The notes under the pieces are model-generated. The model saw only the letters and a list, made by a program, of their open reading frames with translations, ran no database searches and had not been told where the DNA came from. A program made the position numbers and the translations under genes. From CAJBNH01 sp964447285 (lineage in GTDB: Bacteria; Myxococcota_A; UBA9042), in contig CAYURO010000012.1 of assembly GCA_964447285.1 (NCBI GenBank), positions 1-64,000 of the forward strand: a stretch of DNA of 64,000 bases, given 5' to 3'. Shown one piece after another: positions 47,086 through 55,516 of this stretch (positions within the stretch are counted from its first letter, which is position 1; each line of letters starts with the position of its first letter).

Positions 47086-48417
47086 TCAAGTCGCCCGGGG
47101 GCGGCGTCGGCGCACGTCGTCCGGATCGACCTGCAGCAACTCAGCGCGCTCGCGTCGCACGATCTCCAAGTATTCCTCACTGGTCAGCAGGGGCTCAACG
47201 CGACCGGCCTCGACCTCGGCCTCCAGCCACGCCACCACCGCTCCCAGCCACGGCCCCGGCCCCAGTCCGGTCGCCTGCATCACGGTGTGCCCCAGACCCT
47301 TGGGCAGCGGCGGTACCTTGGCGTCCTCTGCGGCGATCTGGGGGATGCGGGCGTTGAGTTCCTCAGCCAGAGAGCGCACTTCGGCAATGCGCCAGGCCCG
47401 CTTGGTCGTGAAGTCGCTCTGCGAAAAGGCGATCACGTCCTGCAGGTGCGGCCCCATGTCGCGGATCAGTCGACGCACCGCACTGTCGGTCCAGTCTGTC
47501 GTATAGACGTTGGCGCGTGCGTGGTTGGCGATCACGTACACCACGCGATCACGCAGCTCCGGGTCGAGGTGAAAGCGGCCCGCGACGCCCTCCATCAGCG
47601 ACGCGCCCATCTCCTCGTGGCGGAAGAAGTGGACCTTGCCCTGCTTGTTGACCGTGCGCGTCCACACCTTGCCCGTGTCGTGCATCAGCGCAGCCCAGCG
47701 CACAGCGGGACTGTACGGGCACTTCTCGATCACCTGCAGCGTGTGGTCCCAGATGTCCTTGTGATGCACCGGGCAGCCCTTGTGGAAGTCGACCATCGCG
47801 ACGACTTCGGGGACCATCAGTTGCAACACCATGGCGTCATGAAGGAAACGCAGCCCTGTGCCAGCGAATTCGCCCAATAGCACGGTGCCAAAGCGCTCGC
47901 ACCACAGGGCGCGATCCAGCGACAGCACGTTGCCAGCGTCGCGCTGCGCCGCCCGCACCGCCTCGGCCGGGGGCTTCAGGCCCGACTGCGCCGCCCAGAC
48001 GGCAAGGTCCAGGATGTGCCTGGGGTTGCCTTGCACAAACTTCCGCAGGTCCGAGCGCAGGCCCAGCCTTCCCTCCGCCGCATCCGCAAGGCCACCAACG
48101 GAATCGACGACCTCGCCGCCCGCACCCACTGCGACTGCCCAGGCCCGCACCGGCTCGGCCGCCAGATGCTGCAACAGCGCGTGCGCAAACGGTTCGGTCT
48201 CGACGGTGTGGAACTGCAGCGGCCAGCCTTGGGGAGCCTCGGGGCACTGCTGCGCGGGCTGGCTGGCAAGAATCGTCCACGGCAACCCCATGGGCAGGGG
48301 CGCGCCGCTGGCCAGCGAAAGGGCGGCGGGGCCGACAACGGCCACTTCGACCCCGCGCTCGCTTGCGGCGAGCAGCCAGGCCTTCAGGTCGTCATGGGTT
48401 GCGGGGACTGGAGGCAC
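47086..48417 (-). CDS. HD-domain protein related to CCA-adding enzyme / poly(A) polymerase, degenerate nucleotidyltransferase head
   Basis: Predicted 443-residue protein. The chosen start is GTG 48417 (AAAGG 8 bp upstream); a longer frame to 48741 would overlap the oppositely oriented His-repeat gene. The order is that of bacterial tRNA nucleotidyltransferase: a head domain, a DSVGGLADAAEGRLGLRSDLRKF neck-like region, then an HD phosphohydrolase domain (VHHKDIWDHTLQVIE, LMHDTGK with His246-Asp247, HFFRHEEMGASLM, VIANHA). In the head the catalytic GGxxRD...DxD signature is absent (VVGPAALSLASG instead), so nucleotide addition is unlikely. The HD site looks intact and could hydrolyse 2',3'-cyclic phosphates or nucleotides. 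A separate, active CCA enzyme must then exist elsewhere. Confidence 0.8.
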   Translation of the reverse strand: MPPVPATHDDLKAWLLAASERGVEVAVVGPAALSLASGAPLPMGLPWTILASQPAQQCPEAPQGWPLQFHTVETEPFAHALLQHLAAEPVRAWAVAVGAGGEVVDSVGGLADAAEGRLGLRSDLRKFVQGNPRHILDLAVWAAQSGLKPPAEAVRAAQRDAGNVLSLDRALWCERFGTVLLGEFAGTGLRFLHDAMVLQLMVPEVVAMVDFHKGCPVHHKDIWDHTLQVIEKCPYSPAVRWAALMHDTGKVWTRTVNKQGKVHFFRHEEMGASLMEGVAGRFHLDPELRDRVVYVIANHARANVYTTDWTDSAVRRLIRDMGPHLQDVIAFSQSDFTTKRAWRIAEVRSLAEELNARIPQIAAEDAKVPPLPKGLGHTVMQATGLGPGPWLGAVVAWLEAEVEAGRVEPLLTSEEYLEIVRRERAELLQVDPDDVRRRRPRAT

Positions 48418-48520
48418 GGGACAACCTTTCGGCGTGGGACACAGCACGGCGCGCGCGGTGTAGCGGTGGACTGGGGCGAGGTCAAGCCCGAACGAGGGAA
48501 AGGCCAGCCCGATACGTTCG

Positions 48521-48550
48521 TTGACACTTCTCGCGGGCGGGTGATACCTA
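48521..48550 (+). promoter_or_regulatory. Putative promoter of the Ser-His-Gly repeat gene
   Basis: A perfect TTGACA (48521-48526), an 18-bp spacer ending in an extended -10 TG, and TACCTA (48545-48550). It predicts a leader of about 35 nt before ATG 48593. Confidence 0.5.
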
Positions 48551-48592
48551 CTTGCAGAAGGATTCGGCGTCTCATGGAGGCCCGGGGGCAGG

Positions 48593-48901
48593 ATGAAGAA
48601 GTCGCTTCCCAAGCTCAATCGGACGGCCGCGGACTTCCTCTCGTCGGAAGAGGGCGCGATCAGCGAAAAGCAGGAGGCCGCGCTTGCCACGCTGGGCGAC
48701 CTGTCCGGCCCCGAGCCCCTGTTCCCCGACGCCCAAGACATGCGCGCGGAACACTGCAGCCACGGGTCACACGGCAGCCACGGCAGCCACGGCTCGCACG
48801 GCAGCCACGGCAGTCACGGCTCGCACGGCAGCCACGGATCGCATGGCAGCCACGGAAGTCATGGGTCGCACGGCAGCCACGGGTCGCACGGCTCCTGGTA
48901 A
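48593..48901 (+). CDS. Small protein with 15 Ser-His-Gly repeats (His-Xaa-Ser-type peptide)
   Basis: Predicted 102-residue protein in two parts. The first 52 residues (MKKSLPKLNRTAADFLSS... to PLFPDAQDMRAEH) are a charged, helical, signal-less leader-like segment. Then a single Cys is followed by 15 exact S-H-G triplets and a terminal S-W. Codons vary freely through the repeat (Ser AGC/TCG/AGT/TCA, His CAC/CAT, Gly GGC/GGA/GGG), so the peptide and not just the DNA is kept. It has its own promoter (48521-48550); GGAGG lies 12 bp and a G-rich run closer to the ATG. The pattern recalls HxsA-type His-Xaa-Ser precursors that are modified by radical-SAM proteins, but no maturase is in the window. 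Alternatives are a histidine-rich metal-binding or storage peptide. It converges with a small sigma factor 21 bp away. Confidence 0.8.
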   Translation: MKKSLPKLNRTAADFLSSEEGAISEKQEAALATLGDLSGPEPLFPDAQDMRAEHCSHGSHGSHGSHGSHGSHGSHGSHGSHGSHGSHGSHGSHGSHGSHGSW

Positions 48902-48922
48902 CCCCGCAACACGCTTTTCTTT

Positions 48923-49513
48923 TCACGATGGCAGTATCGGTTCCGGCAGCACGGCCAACTGTCCGCGCAAGCGTTGGATCAGGGTGCGGTGCGCACGCTG
49001 CAGTTGGTCGGCCGATGCCGTGCCTTGTGCCGCAAGCTGGTTCAGCGACAGGTCCGCGCCGTAGTGGCCGTCCAGCACGAGACGCTCGGCACTGCCCATG
49101 TCCGGCAGCACTGCGGCGATCGCCCGTCCCAAGTCCAGCCGGGTCGAGATTGTCATTTGGGGAGCGGTGCTGGCCAACACCAAGCCGTGTAGATGGAAAT
49201 CCCGCCGGGTGCGGCAGTGGCGAGCCTCGCGGCGAACGGCGTCGAGCGCACGGCCCCGCACTCGGCCAAAAGCGTACGTCATCAAGGCGGGCCCGCGCGA
49301 CGCGTCGAAGCGACTGGCGCACTCGACCAGGGCCAGCAACGCCTCGCCCGTCGAGTCCTGACCAATCTGGCGCGCGAAGGCTTCCCGTCGGCTGATGCGC
49401 ATCGAGATCTGCAAGCTGCGGTCATCGATCGACAACACCCCGCTCCAGTTCGGACCGGTCGCAGGGAAGCTCACCGACGGATGGGCGACGGGGAGCATGG
49501 CGGGCGTCTGCAT
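48923..49513 (-). CDS. Small sigma-70 family RNA polymerase sigma factor
   Basis: Predicted 196-residue transcription factor. Region 2 is clear: FDASRGPALMTYAFGRVRGRALDAVRREAR (about 69-98) matches the core-binding and -10-melting segment of group 3 sigmas such as FliA or SigB-type. Region 4 is a C-terminal helix-turn-helix (SLNQLAAQGTASADQLQRAHRTLIQRLR, about 156-183). There is little room for region 3, so it is compact. ATG 49513 has AGGA 8 bp upstream; the frame open to 50125 crosses the L,D-transpeptidase gene and is not used. No anti-sigma gene is adjacent. It converges with the Ser-His-Gly gene and is divergent from the L,D-transpeptidase. Its regulon is unknown. Confidence 0.85.
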   Translation of the reverse strand: MQTPAMLPVAHPSVSFPATGPNWSGVLSIDDRSLQISMRISRREAFARQIGQDSTGEALLALVECASRFDASRGPALMTYAFGRVRGRALDAVRREARHCRTRRDFHLHGLVLASTAPQMTISTRLDLGRAIAAVLPDMGSAERLVLDGHYGADLSLNQLAAQGTASADQLQRAHRTLIQRLRGQLAVLPEPILPS

Positions 49514-49842
49514 GGTGTGTTCCTGGCGAGGCGGCAGAGGGTGGAAGCGGGACGGGCGATGGCGCCGCGGGTCGACCGGCCCCGGTGTGCCTGGACCCTT
49601 GTGCAAGTCCGTGGCCGGAGCGGCGGACAAAGCGAAAAATTCAAGCGTTTCAATTGATTGTGACGCCAAGTTGCAAGTATTGCTGCAATCAGGCTGGGGT
49701 GTCGGTGCCCCGGACTCGCGGCCCCATCCGGCAACGGCACCCGTCCATGCGATTTCGTTGACGGCGTCGCAGTCGCGATTATCGTCACCTCGACTCCCCG
49801 TGGCCGCATGGCCGTAGGTGTATCCAGCAAAGAGGGAACTCC
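49514..49842. promoter_or_regulatory. Divergent regulatory region, sigma factor / L,D-transpeptidase
   Basis: 329 bp with a locally AT-rich core (about 49635-49690), in contrast to the surroundings. An inverted repeat TTGCA-N8-TGCAA (49671-49687) could be an operator. On the minus strand TTGCAA and TTGAAA elements within the core are promoter-like but no pair is convincing. I see no gene. Confidence 0.4.
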
Positions 49843-51816
49843 ATGATGCAGAACCATGTTGCCCGCCCGCGCCTGACCACCGCGCCCTACTGGCTGGTCC
49901 TGCTGCTGGCGCCCGGTTGGGCCGGGTGTGAAGGCCAGCCGGACAAGCCACGCCCCCCCGCAGTCCCCGGAGCCGACGTCGCAGCGGCCGAGCCCACCGC
50001 GCCCATGGCGCCCGCGCGCACGCTGCCCGAGGTCGCCGCCCACGTTGCCGCGCAGGTCGAGGTGGTCGTGAAGGCCGAGCCTGTCGCGTTGGCCAAGGCG
50101 ATTCAGGCGACCGGACCCGACGCAAAGGTCCTCAAGTCCATGTACGGCGAGCCCAAACTGCGGTTCTTCGGCATCGACGGCCAGCCCAACGCCGATGGCA
50201 CGCCGGTGTTGAAGCTGCTGGGAGAGTTGGACCGTCACGGTATCGACAAGGCCGGCTATCGGCTGGACGCGCTGGATGCGGCGCTGGCAGGTGTGCGCAA
50301 GGCCTTCGAGCAGGAGCGTGCGGCCGTGCTGGCCCTGCAGGCCCGGCCACGCGTCGCCGTTGTCGCGCAGGCAGCGGCGGGGTGGCTGCGTGGGGGCGAC
50401 GGCGGAGAGTTGGTGCTCATGCGAGCAGGCGGCGATCAACTGGTCGAGGCCGGATTGCGCAAACTGGACGAGGGGTTGCCCAAGGTGCTGGAGGCGGCAG
50501 CGCTGGCCCGTCATGCGATCTGGCAGGCCGACCTCGAGATTTCGCGTGCGGCTATCCGCTATCTGGTCGACTTCGAACTGGCCAAGCCCGCGCATCCCCT
50601 GAACTACACGCCTCCGTCCGACGTGCGGCGAATGGCCGAGACGTTTGCCGACAAGCTGGTGGCGCGCCTGGGCAACAGCCGAGGCAAGGTGGCGGAGGTC
50701 ATGCGATCCGCTTGGCCGACCCACCCGCAGTACGCGGCGCTGCTGGACGCTGGCGACCTGTACGCGAAGTATGTAGCTGCAGGAGGTTGGCAGCCGCTGC
50801 CCAAGCTGGCCGCAAAGAAGGTGGCGAAGGGTGACGCGGGGCCGTTTGTCGACGCGCTGCGCGAGCGGCTGGCGGCCGAGGGTTACGACCCCGGCGACGG
50901 TCAGGGGTTCGACGAGGGCTTGAACGAGGCCCTGATGAAGTTTCAGGAAGGTCACCAGCTCGATGCCGACGGCGTGGTCTCCAAGACGACGATTTCGGAG
51001 ATGGACGTGCCTGCTGAGCGACGTCTGGAGCTGATCCGTCTGTCGTTGGAGCGTTACCGCGAGAGCGAGGGCCGCAGTCCAGAGAACTTCTACATTTACG
51101 TCAACATCGCCTTCCAGAAGCTGTGGGTCTACGAGGATGGCAGGGTTGTGCGCGAGCACAGGGTCATCGTCGGCAACAACGAGAACAGCGAAGACCAGCA
51201 GACGCTGATGAAGGGCAAGATCAACCGCACCAAGATGTTCTCGAAGCCCATCACGCGGGTGATCCTCGCTCCCCGGTGGTACCCGACGCAGCGCGTGATC
51301 GAGCTGGAGATCCAGAAGTCGTTGGCCAAGCAGCCGGACTATCTGGAGAAGCACGGCTATGTGTCCGAGATGGGCGCCGACGGTGTCGAGACCTACTACC
51401 AGAAGGCCGGTCCCGACAACCTGTTGGGCGACGTGAAGTTCCAAGGGCCGAACAAGTACAATATCTACCTGCACGACACGCCGTTCCGGGCGTTGTTCGG
51501 CAAGGCCCGTCGTGCCTTCAGTCACGGCTGCATTCGAGTGCAGAAACCACTCGACTTGGCAGAGGACCTGTTGCAGCGCGATCGAGGCATGACGCTTGGG
51601 CAGATCCGTGCAGCGATCGACGAGAAGGAAGAGAAGATCGTCAACCTGAAGACCCCGATCCCGGTGCACATCGACTACGCGTCGGCGGGCGTGGACGAGG
51701 AGGGGCATGTGGTGTTCGGCAACGATGTCTACGGGTACGACCAAGCCTTCTTCGACGGACTGCTTCCCGTAGAAGAGGCAAAGGAGTACAAAGCGGCTTC
51801 GGTCAGGGGCCTTTAG
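49843..51816 (+). CDS. L,D-transpeptidase (YcbB/LdtD-like) lipoprotein
   Basis: Predicted 657-residue periplasmic lipoprotein that makes 3-3 cross-links in peptidoglycan or attaches proteins to it. GAGGG lies 6 bp ahead of ATG 49843. The signal ends in PGWAGC, lipidated near Cys29. A long N-terminal domain precedes a peptidoglycan-binding module (EGYDPGDGQGFDEGLNEALMKFQEGHQLDADGVVSKTTI split around 345-385). The YkuD catalytic domain follows with HDTPFRALF and SHGCIRV, nucleophile Cys563. Layout (scaffold, PG-binding, YkuD) and length fit the YcbB type rather than the short ErfK type. It is divergent from a sigma factor and is followed by a 75-residue protein and a Ser/Thr kinase on the same strand. 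Confidence 0.93.
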   Translation: MMQNHVARPRLTTAPYWLVLLLAPGWAGCEGQPDKPRPPAVPGADVAAAEPTAPMAPARTLPEVAAHVAAQVEVVVKAEPVALAKAIQATGPDAKVLKSMYGEPKLRFFGIDGQPNADGTPVLKLLGELDRHGIDKAGYRLDALDAALAGVRKAFEQERAAVLALQARPRVAVVAQAAAGWLRGGDGGELVLMRAGGDQLVEAGLRKLDEGLPKVLEAAALARHAIWQADLEISRAAIRYLVDFELAKPAHPLNYTPPSDVRRMAETFADKLVARLGNSRGKVAEVMRSAWPTHPQYAALLDAGDLYAKYVAAGGWQPLPKLAAKKVAKGDAGPFVDALRERLAAEGYDPGDGQGFDEGLNEALMKFQEGHQLDADGVVSKTTISEMDVPAERRLELIRLSLERYRESEGRSPENFYIYVNIAFQKLWVYEDGRVVREHRVIVGNNENSEDQQTLMKGKINRTKMFSKPITRVILAPRWYPTQRVIELEIQKSLAKQPDYLEKHGYVSEMGADGVETYYQKAGPDNLLGDVKFQGPNKYNIYLHDTPFRALFGKARRAFSHGCIRVQKPLDLAEDLLQRDRGMTLGQIRAAIDEKEEKIVNLKTPIPVHIDYASAGVDEEGHVVFGNDVYGYDQAFFDGLLPVEEAKEYKAASVRGL

Positions 51817-51887
51817 CCGCACGTGCCCACGCGGCGCGACCGAGTCGAATCGGCCGAGCCGGGCGCAACATACCGCAGGAATTACGG

Positions 51888-52115
51888 ATGGCGCGACCGC
51901 CTGAACCCTCGAAATCCCACGGAGCTCCGAAGCTCGAGGTCCACATCCGCATCCTCGATGACGGGCGTGTGGTGTTTGGAGACCTGCCGCCGGCGCTGGC
52001 CGAGGTTGCCGGCGTGCTGGCCGGAGTTTCCACCGGTCTGGGCGCAGGCCACCGACCGAGTGATCCAACCGATCTGCAGCTTTGGCCCGACCGCGCAGCA
52101 AGGGGGCAGCGTTGA
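51888..52115 (+). CDS. Small conserved-looking protein coupled to a Ser/Thr kinase
   Basis: Predicted 75-residue cytoplasmic protein. ATG 51888 has AGGA 7 bp upstream. The core KLEVHIRILDDGRVVFGDLPPALAEVAGVL has a compact beta-beta-alpha look. Its last codons overlap the TTG start of the kinase gene by four bases (TTGA), so the two are translationally coupled. Function unknown; it may act with the kinase. Confidence 0.7.
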   Translation: MARPPEPSKSHGAPKLEVHIRILDDGRVVFGDLPPALAEVAGVLAGVSTGLGAGHRPSDPTDLQLWPDRAARGQR

Positions 52116-53968
52116 AACGGCTTTGCCCCAAGTGCGGCAAGCGCACCGACGCCGTTCGCTGTCCGTCGGACAGCACGGCGACGCTTGTTTTGGGTGGCAA
52201 TCCTGAGAGCAAGCTTGCGGAAGGCACCGAGATCAACGGTCGCTACCGCATCGGCACGTTGATCGGCCAGGGCGGTTTTGGTGCCGTCTACAAGGCCACC
52301 GCGCTGGCCACCGACCAGGACGTCGCCATCAAGCTGCTGGCCGTCCCGCTCGACAGCGGCGATTCCGACACGATCCTGCGTTTCTTCGCGGAGGCGCAGG
52401 TCACGGCCTCCCTGAAGCACCCCAACACGATCCGGGTGTTCGACTTTGGCCAGACCGAGGGCGGCGCGCTGTACATCGCGATGGAGCTGCTGCGCGGTCA
52501 GACGCTGAACGACCTGCTGAAGCACCGCCTGGAGACCCAAGAAGTCCTGACCGAAGCGATGACGCTGGACTTGGGCATCCAGACGCTGCGCAGCCTTGCA
52601 GAAGCCCACCTGGCCAATCTGGTTCACCGCGACCTGAAGCCGCACAACATCTACCTGCATGAGGTCGAAGGCGACGACCCGGTGGTCAAGGTGCTGGACT
52701 TCGGCATCGCCAAGCGACTGGGTTCGAACCTGACGGGCACCGGCAAGGCGTTCGGCACGCCGTCGTACATGAGTCCGGAGCAGGCGCAGAACAAGGAACT
52801 CGACCGCCGAAGCGACCTCTACTCGCTGGCAGTCGTGCTGTACCAGTGCGTTGCGGGTCAGCCGCCGTTCGACGGGGACAACCCCTTGGCTGTGCTGCTG
52901 TCTCATGTGCGCGACCCGGTGCCGGACTTGCGCAAGGTCGCTCGCACTCCAGTCAGCGAGGGCTTTGTTGCCGTGCTGGAGAGCGCGCTCGCCAAGAACC
53001 CGCAGGACCGCTTCAAGTCGGCGATCGAGATGCGTCAGGCCATGGAGGCGGTGCGCGCGCAGAACTGGACTGAGCCGATGCGGATGCCGCCGGCGGTTAC
53101 CGCTGCGCCCATGCGCTCGGCCGCCGATGCCGTGGGCACCGCGGGCTACGATGTGGCCGCCGGCATGCATACCGCAGCGTATGCCTCGCACCTTCACGGG
53201 GACTACTCGGCGACGACTCCCTCCGGTCATGACGCAGCGGCAGCGGTCGTCCTTCACCACACGGTCCAGTCGAGCCGGTTGCCGTCGGCGACGCCCAGCG
53301 CCCCGCCGGCCGTGGGTGCGTTCACGGCGTGGGTCGACAAGCAAGAGCTCGAAGATTTACTCGAGCCGACCCGGGAAGACGTTCCGCCCGTTCCGCCGCC
53401 GACCCGCAAGCGGCCGGCAGGGTGGATGGCGCTTGCGGTTGCGTTTACGCTGCTTGCGGTGGGTGGGCTGGCGACGTTCTGGGCCATCAACGCCCGCTCC
53501 AGCCGTCCCGCCGTGCCGCCGCCTGCGGTCGAGATCTCCGCAGAAACGGCCGTCCCGCCTGCTGTTCCGAAGCCTGAGCCCGTGCCGGTTCCCGTTGTGG
53601 TCGAGCCTGTCGCCCCGGTCCCGGCAGTGGCGGTGGTTGCGCCGGCCACCTTGCAGGTGCGCGTCGAGACCACTCCGGCCGGGGCGAGCCTGACGATCGG
53701 TGACCGTGAGGTGGGCGTTTCACCGGTGCTGGTGGACGTGCCAGTGAACGGACGGGTGTCCGGCGTAGCGAAGCTCGCGGGCTACGAGGACGTGGCGTTG
53801 GACATTGGCCGCGACTCTGCGCCGCTGGTTCAGATCGCGTTGAAGAGGATCGATACCAAAGCGAATTCGCTGGCGAAAAAGCCGCCGCATCGCCCGTTGC
53901 GACCCAACGGTGCATCGCCGGAGCCCGAACGCCCCAAGCAGAAGAGCGCCTTGGAAGAACGGCTGTAG
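52112..53968 (+). CDS. Transmembrane Ser/Thr protein kinase with N-terminal zinc ribbon and PEGA domain
   Basis: Predicted 618-residue Hanks-type kinase. The start is TTG 52112 behind AGGGGG, overlapping the stop of the 75-residue gene. Residues 5-17 (CPKCGKRTDAVRC) form a zinc-ribbon knuckle. The kinase domain covers about 43-315: GQGGFGAVYKA, Lys74, HRDLKPHN with Asp174, DFG Asp196 and GTPSYMSPEQA, all catalytic residues present. A Pro/Ala/Thr linker leads to one membrane helix near 438-460 and an extracytoplasmic PEGA domain (VETTPAGASLTIGDREVGVSPVLVDVPVNG). The combination of zinc ribbon, kinase, helix and PEGA is common in Myxococcota. The external PEGA domain may sense envelope state; the neighbouring L,D-transpeptidase hints at cell-wall signalling. 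Confidence 0.92.
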   Translation: MKRLCPKCGKRTDAVRCPSDSTATLVLGGNPESKLAEGTEINGRYRIGTLIGQGGFGAVYKATALATDQDVAIKLLAVPLDSGDSDTILRFFAEAQVTASLKHPNTIRVFDFGQTEGGALYIAMELLRGQTLNDLLKHRLETQEVLTEAMTLDLGIQTLRSLAEAHLANLVHRDLKPHNIYLHEVEGDDPVVKVLDFGIAKRLGSNLTGTGKAFGTPSYMSPEQAQNKELDRRSDLYSLAVVLYQCVAGQPPFDGDNPLAVLLSHVRDPVPDLRKVARTPVSEGFVAVLESALAKNPQDRFKSAIEMRQAMEAVRAQNWTEPMRMPPAVTAAPMRSAADAVGTAGYDVAAGMHTAAYASHLHGDYSATTPSGHDAAAAVVLHHTVQSSRLPSATPSAPPAVGAFTAWVDKQELEDLLEPTREDVPPVPPPTRKRPAGWMALAVAFTLLAVGGLATFWAINARSSRPAVPPPAVEISAETAVPPAVPKPEPVPVPVVVEPVAPVPAVAVVAPATLQVRVETTPAGASLTIGDREVGVSPVLVDVPVNGRVSGVAKLAGYEDVALDIGRDSAPLVQIALKRIDTKANSLAKKPPHRPLRPNGASPEPERPKQKSALEERL

Positions 53969-53992
53969 CGACGACCGCCCGCGCCCCCCGAA

Positions 53993-55516
53993 CTACCGAT
54001 TTCCCTTGAGTCGATACAGGCAGCTCCGCCCGTCGGCCGCGCACTGCAGCCGCGTGCCCGCCATCCGCAGCGCCCTGTCGATCGGATGCGACGAGTGTGC
54101 GGGCACCAACGCAGTCACCGCTGCGTTCGTGGGCGACACAGCGAGGTTCGCGAGCTTTGGGAAGACCGCGCCGACCACTTCTCCCAACGCCGCGCCACCT
54201 GGCCGGGCCGGCAACAGCGTCACCGTCAGGCGGTGTCCTGCCAGCAAAGACGCGTCGCTGGGGGTCAGGACCGCCGGCCGCAGCGGCTCTGTCGAGCGGA
54301 GCACGCCGGGGAACCACGCCAGGGCGTTGCGGCGGTCCTCGAGGCCCAGGCTGGTGTCGGCGAGTATCGCGGCGACCGTGGCGAGGATTACGAAGGCAAC
54401 CATGCCACCGCGGCGGCGACCGCGCGACCAGACCACAAGGGCCACAAACACGTCGGAGCCTTGAACGGCCCCCACCACGACGATGAGAGGCGCCAACACG
54501 ACCACCGCGTCGAGTCCGTTCGGCACTGCGGGCGTGCCAGCGACGGCCAAGGCCCCCACCCACACCGCCAGCAGGCCGGCCGACAGCGCCCAAGCCGTCC
54601 TTCCCGCGGCGAGCGCGCGTGTGGTTCCTCCAGCGGCAAGGCCCAGCAGCACGATGGGCAGTTGGCCGGCGACTGCGACCACGGGGCCGACGTAGGGCCA
54701 ACCGGCCAGCCCGATCCGCGGCGACGGACTGTAGGCGCGCAAGGCTCCCAAGGACTCATTCCACAACGACTTCATGCCGCCTTTGGGCAGGATGACCAGC
54801 ACGAATGCCCCGGCCAGTACCAGCGCCGTCAACCATGCGAGCCGGATCCTGCGGACCGCCAGCCCGGAATCCGCGGCCGTCGGGTCGGCAGCATCGCTCT
54901 GGCAAGCTGGGCGAGGCCACACCAGCACCGCAAGACCCAGGGCCGGCGCGGTCACAAGTCCCAGCGGATGGACCAGTGCCGCCAACGCGAGGCCGAACGC
55001 CACGACCAGTGCACCGCGCTGCGGCCGCTCCTGCAGCCAGACACCACCTAGCGCCACGGCAACGCCCGATAGGCCCAGCAGCGACTCGGCGGAGAAGGTC
55101 GTCACGGCCTGCCGCCCCGCGGGCCACACGAGCAGGACAGTGACCGTCGCCAGCGCCGTCCAGACCCCGCGCAGCTCGAGGGCCAACCTGCCTGCGCCGA
55201 ATAGCAGCAGGGTCGCCGTCGCGAGTTGCAGGAACGCAACGGTCTGCGCAGGCGAGTGATGCAGGTGCTGCGAGACCCAGGAGATCACCAAGCCGAATCC
55301 GGGCTTGGCCGTGCCGCCGCCCGCGAATTGTCTCAGCCACGGTGCTGCGGTGGCGGACACCGACGGGCCCGACGCGAGCAGCATCGCCGTCACCGCCAAA
55401 GCCGCAACCGACGCCGAGGCGACCGCGAACCAGCCGATCAGCAGCCGAGTGCACCCGCGCCGAAGCGGGTCGTCCTGAGCGACCAAGCGCGCGAGATTCA
55501 GGGGAGAGCGCATCAT
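53993..55516 (-). CDS. Polytopic membrane protein, possibly glycosyltransferase-like
   Basis: Predicted 507-residue inner-membrane protein with about eleven hydrophobic helices from residue 22 to 395, then a soluble C-terminal domain of about 110 residues. The spacing of helices and the short loops recall GT-C glycosyltransferases, such as the ArnT or PMT type (a WLRQFAGGGTAKPGFGLVISW loop after helix 1, an ESLLGLSGV segment after the third). I do not see a clear DE or DD catalytic motif, so the call is weak. The ATG at 55516 overlaps the TGA of the upstream gene (ATGA), so the two are coupled. It ends 24 bp from the convergent kinase gene. Confidence 0.75.
   Translation of the reverse strand: MMRSPLNLARLVAQDDPLRRGCTRLLIGWFAVASASVAALAVTAMLLASGPSVSATAAPWLRQFAGGGTAKPGFGLVISWVSQHLHHSPAQTVAFLQLATATLLLFGAGRLALELRGVWTALATVTVLLVWPAGRQAVTTFSAESLLGLSGVAVALGGVWLQERPQRGALVVAFGLALAALVHPLGLVTAPALGLAVLVWPRPACQSDAADPTAADSGLAVRRIRLAWLTALVLAGAFVLVILPKGGMKSLWNESLGALRAYSPSPRIGLAGWPYVGPVVAVAGQLPIVLLGLAAGGTTRALAAGRTAWALSAGLLAVWVGALAVAGTPAVPNGLDAVVVLAPLIVVVGAVQGSDVFVALVVWSRGRRRGGMVAFVILATVAAILADTSLGLEDRRNALAWFPGVLRSTEPLRPAVLTPSDASLLAGHRLTVTLLPARPGGAALGEVVGAVFPKLANLAVSPTNAAVTALVPAHSSHPIDRALRMAGTRLQCAADGRSCLYRLKGNR

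Noticed and set aside
48418..48741. Upstream extension of the HD-domain protein
   Set aside because: It would run antisense through the promoter and start of the Ser-His-Gly gene, and its residues have no resemblance to the family; GTG 48417 fits better.
48751..48900. Ser-His-Gly coding stretch as a mere DNA minisatellite
   Set aside because: The DNA repeat is imperfect with mixed Ser, His and Gly codons while the peptide is exact, so it reads as a selected protein repeat.
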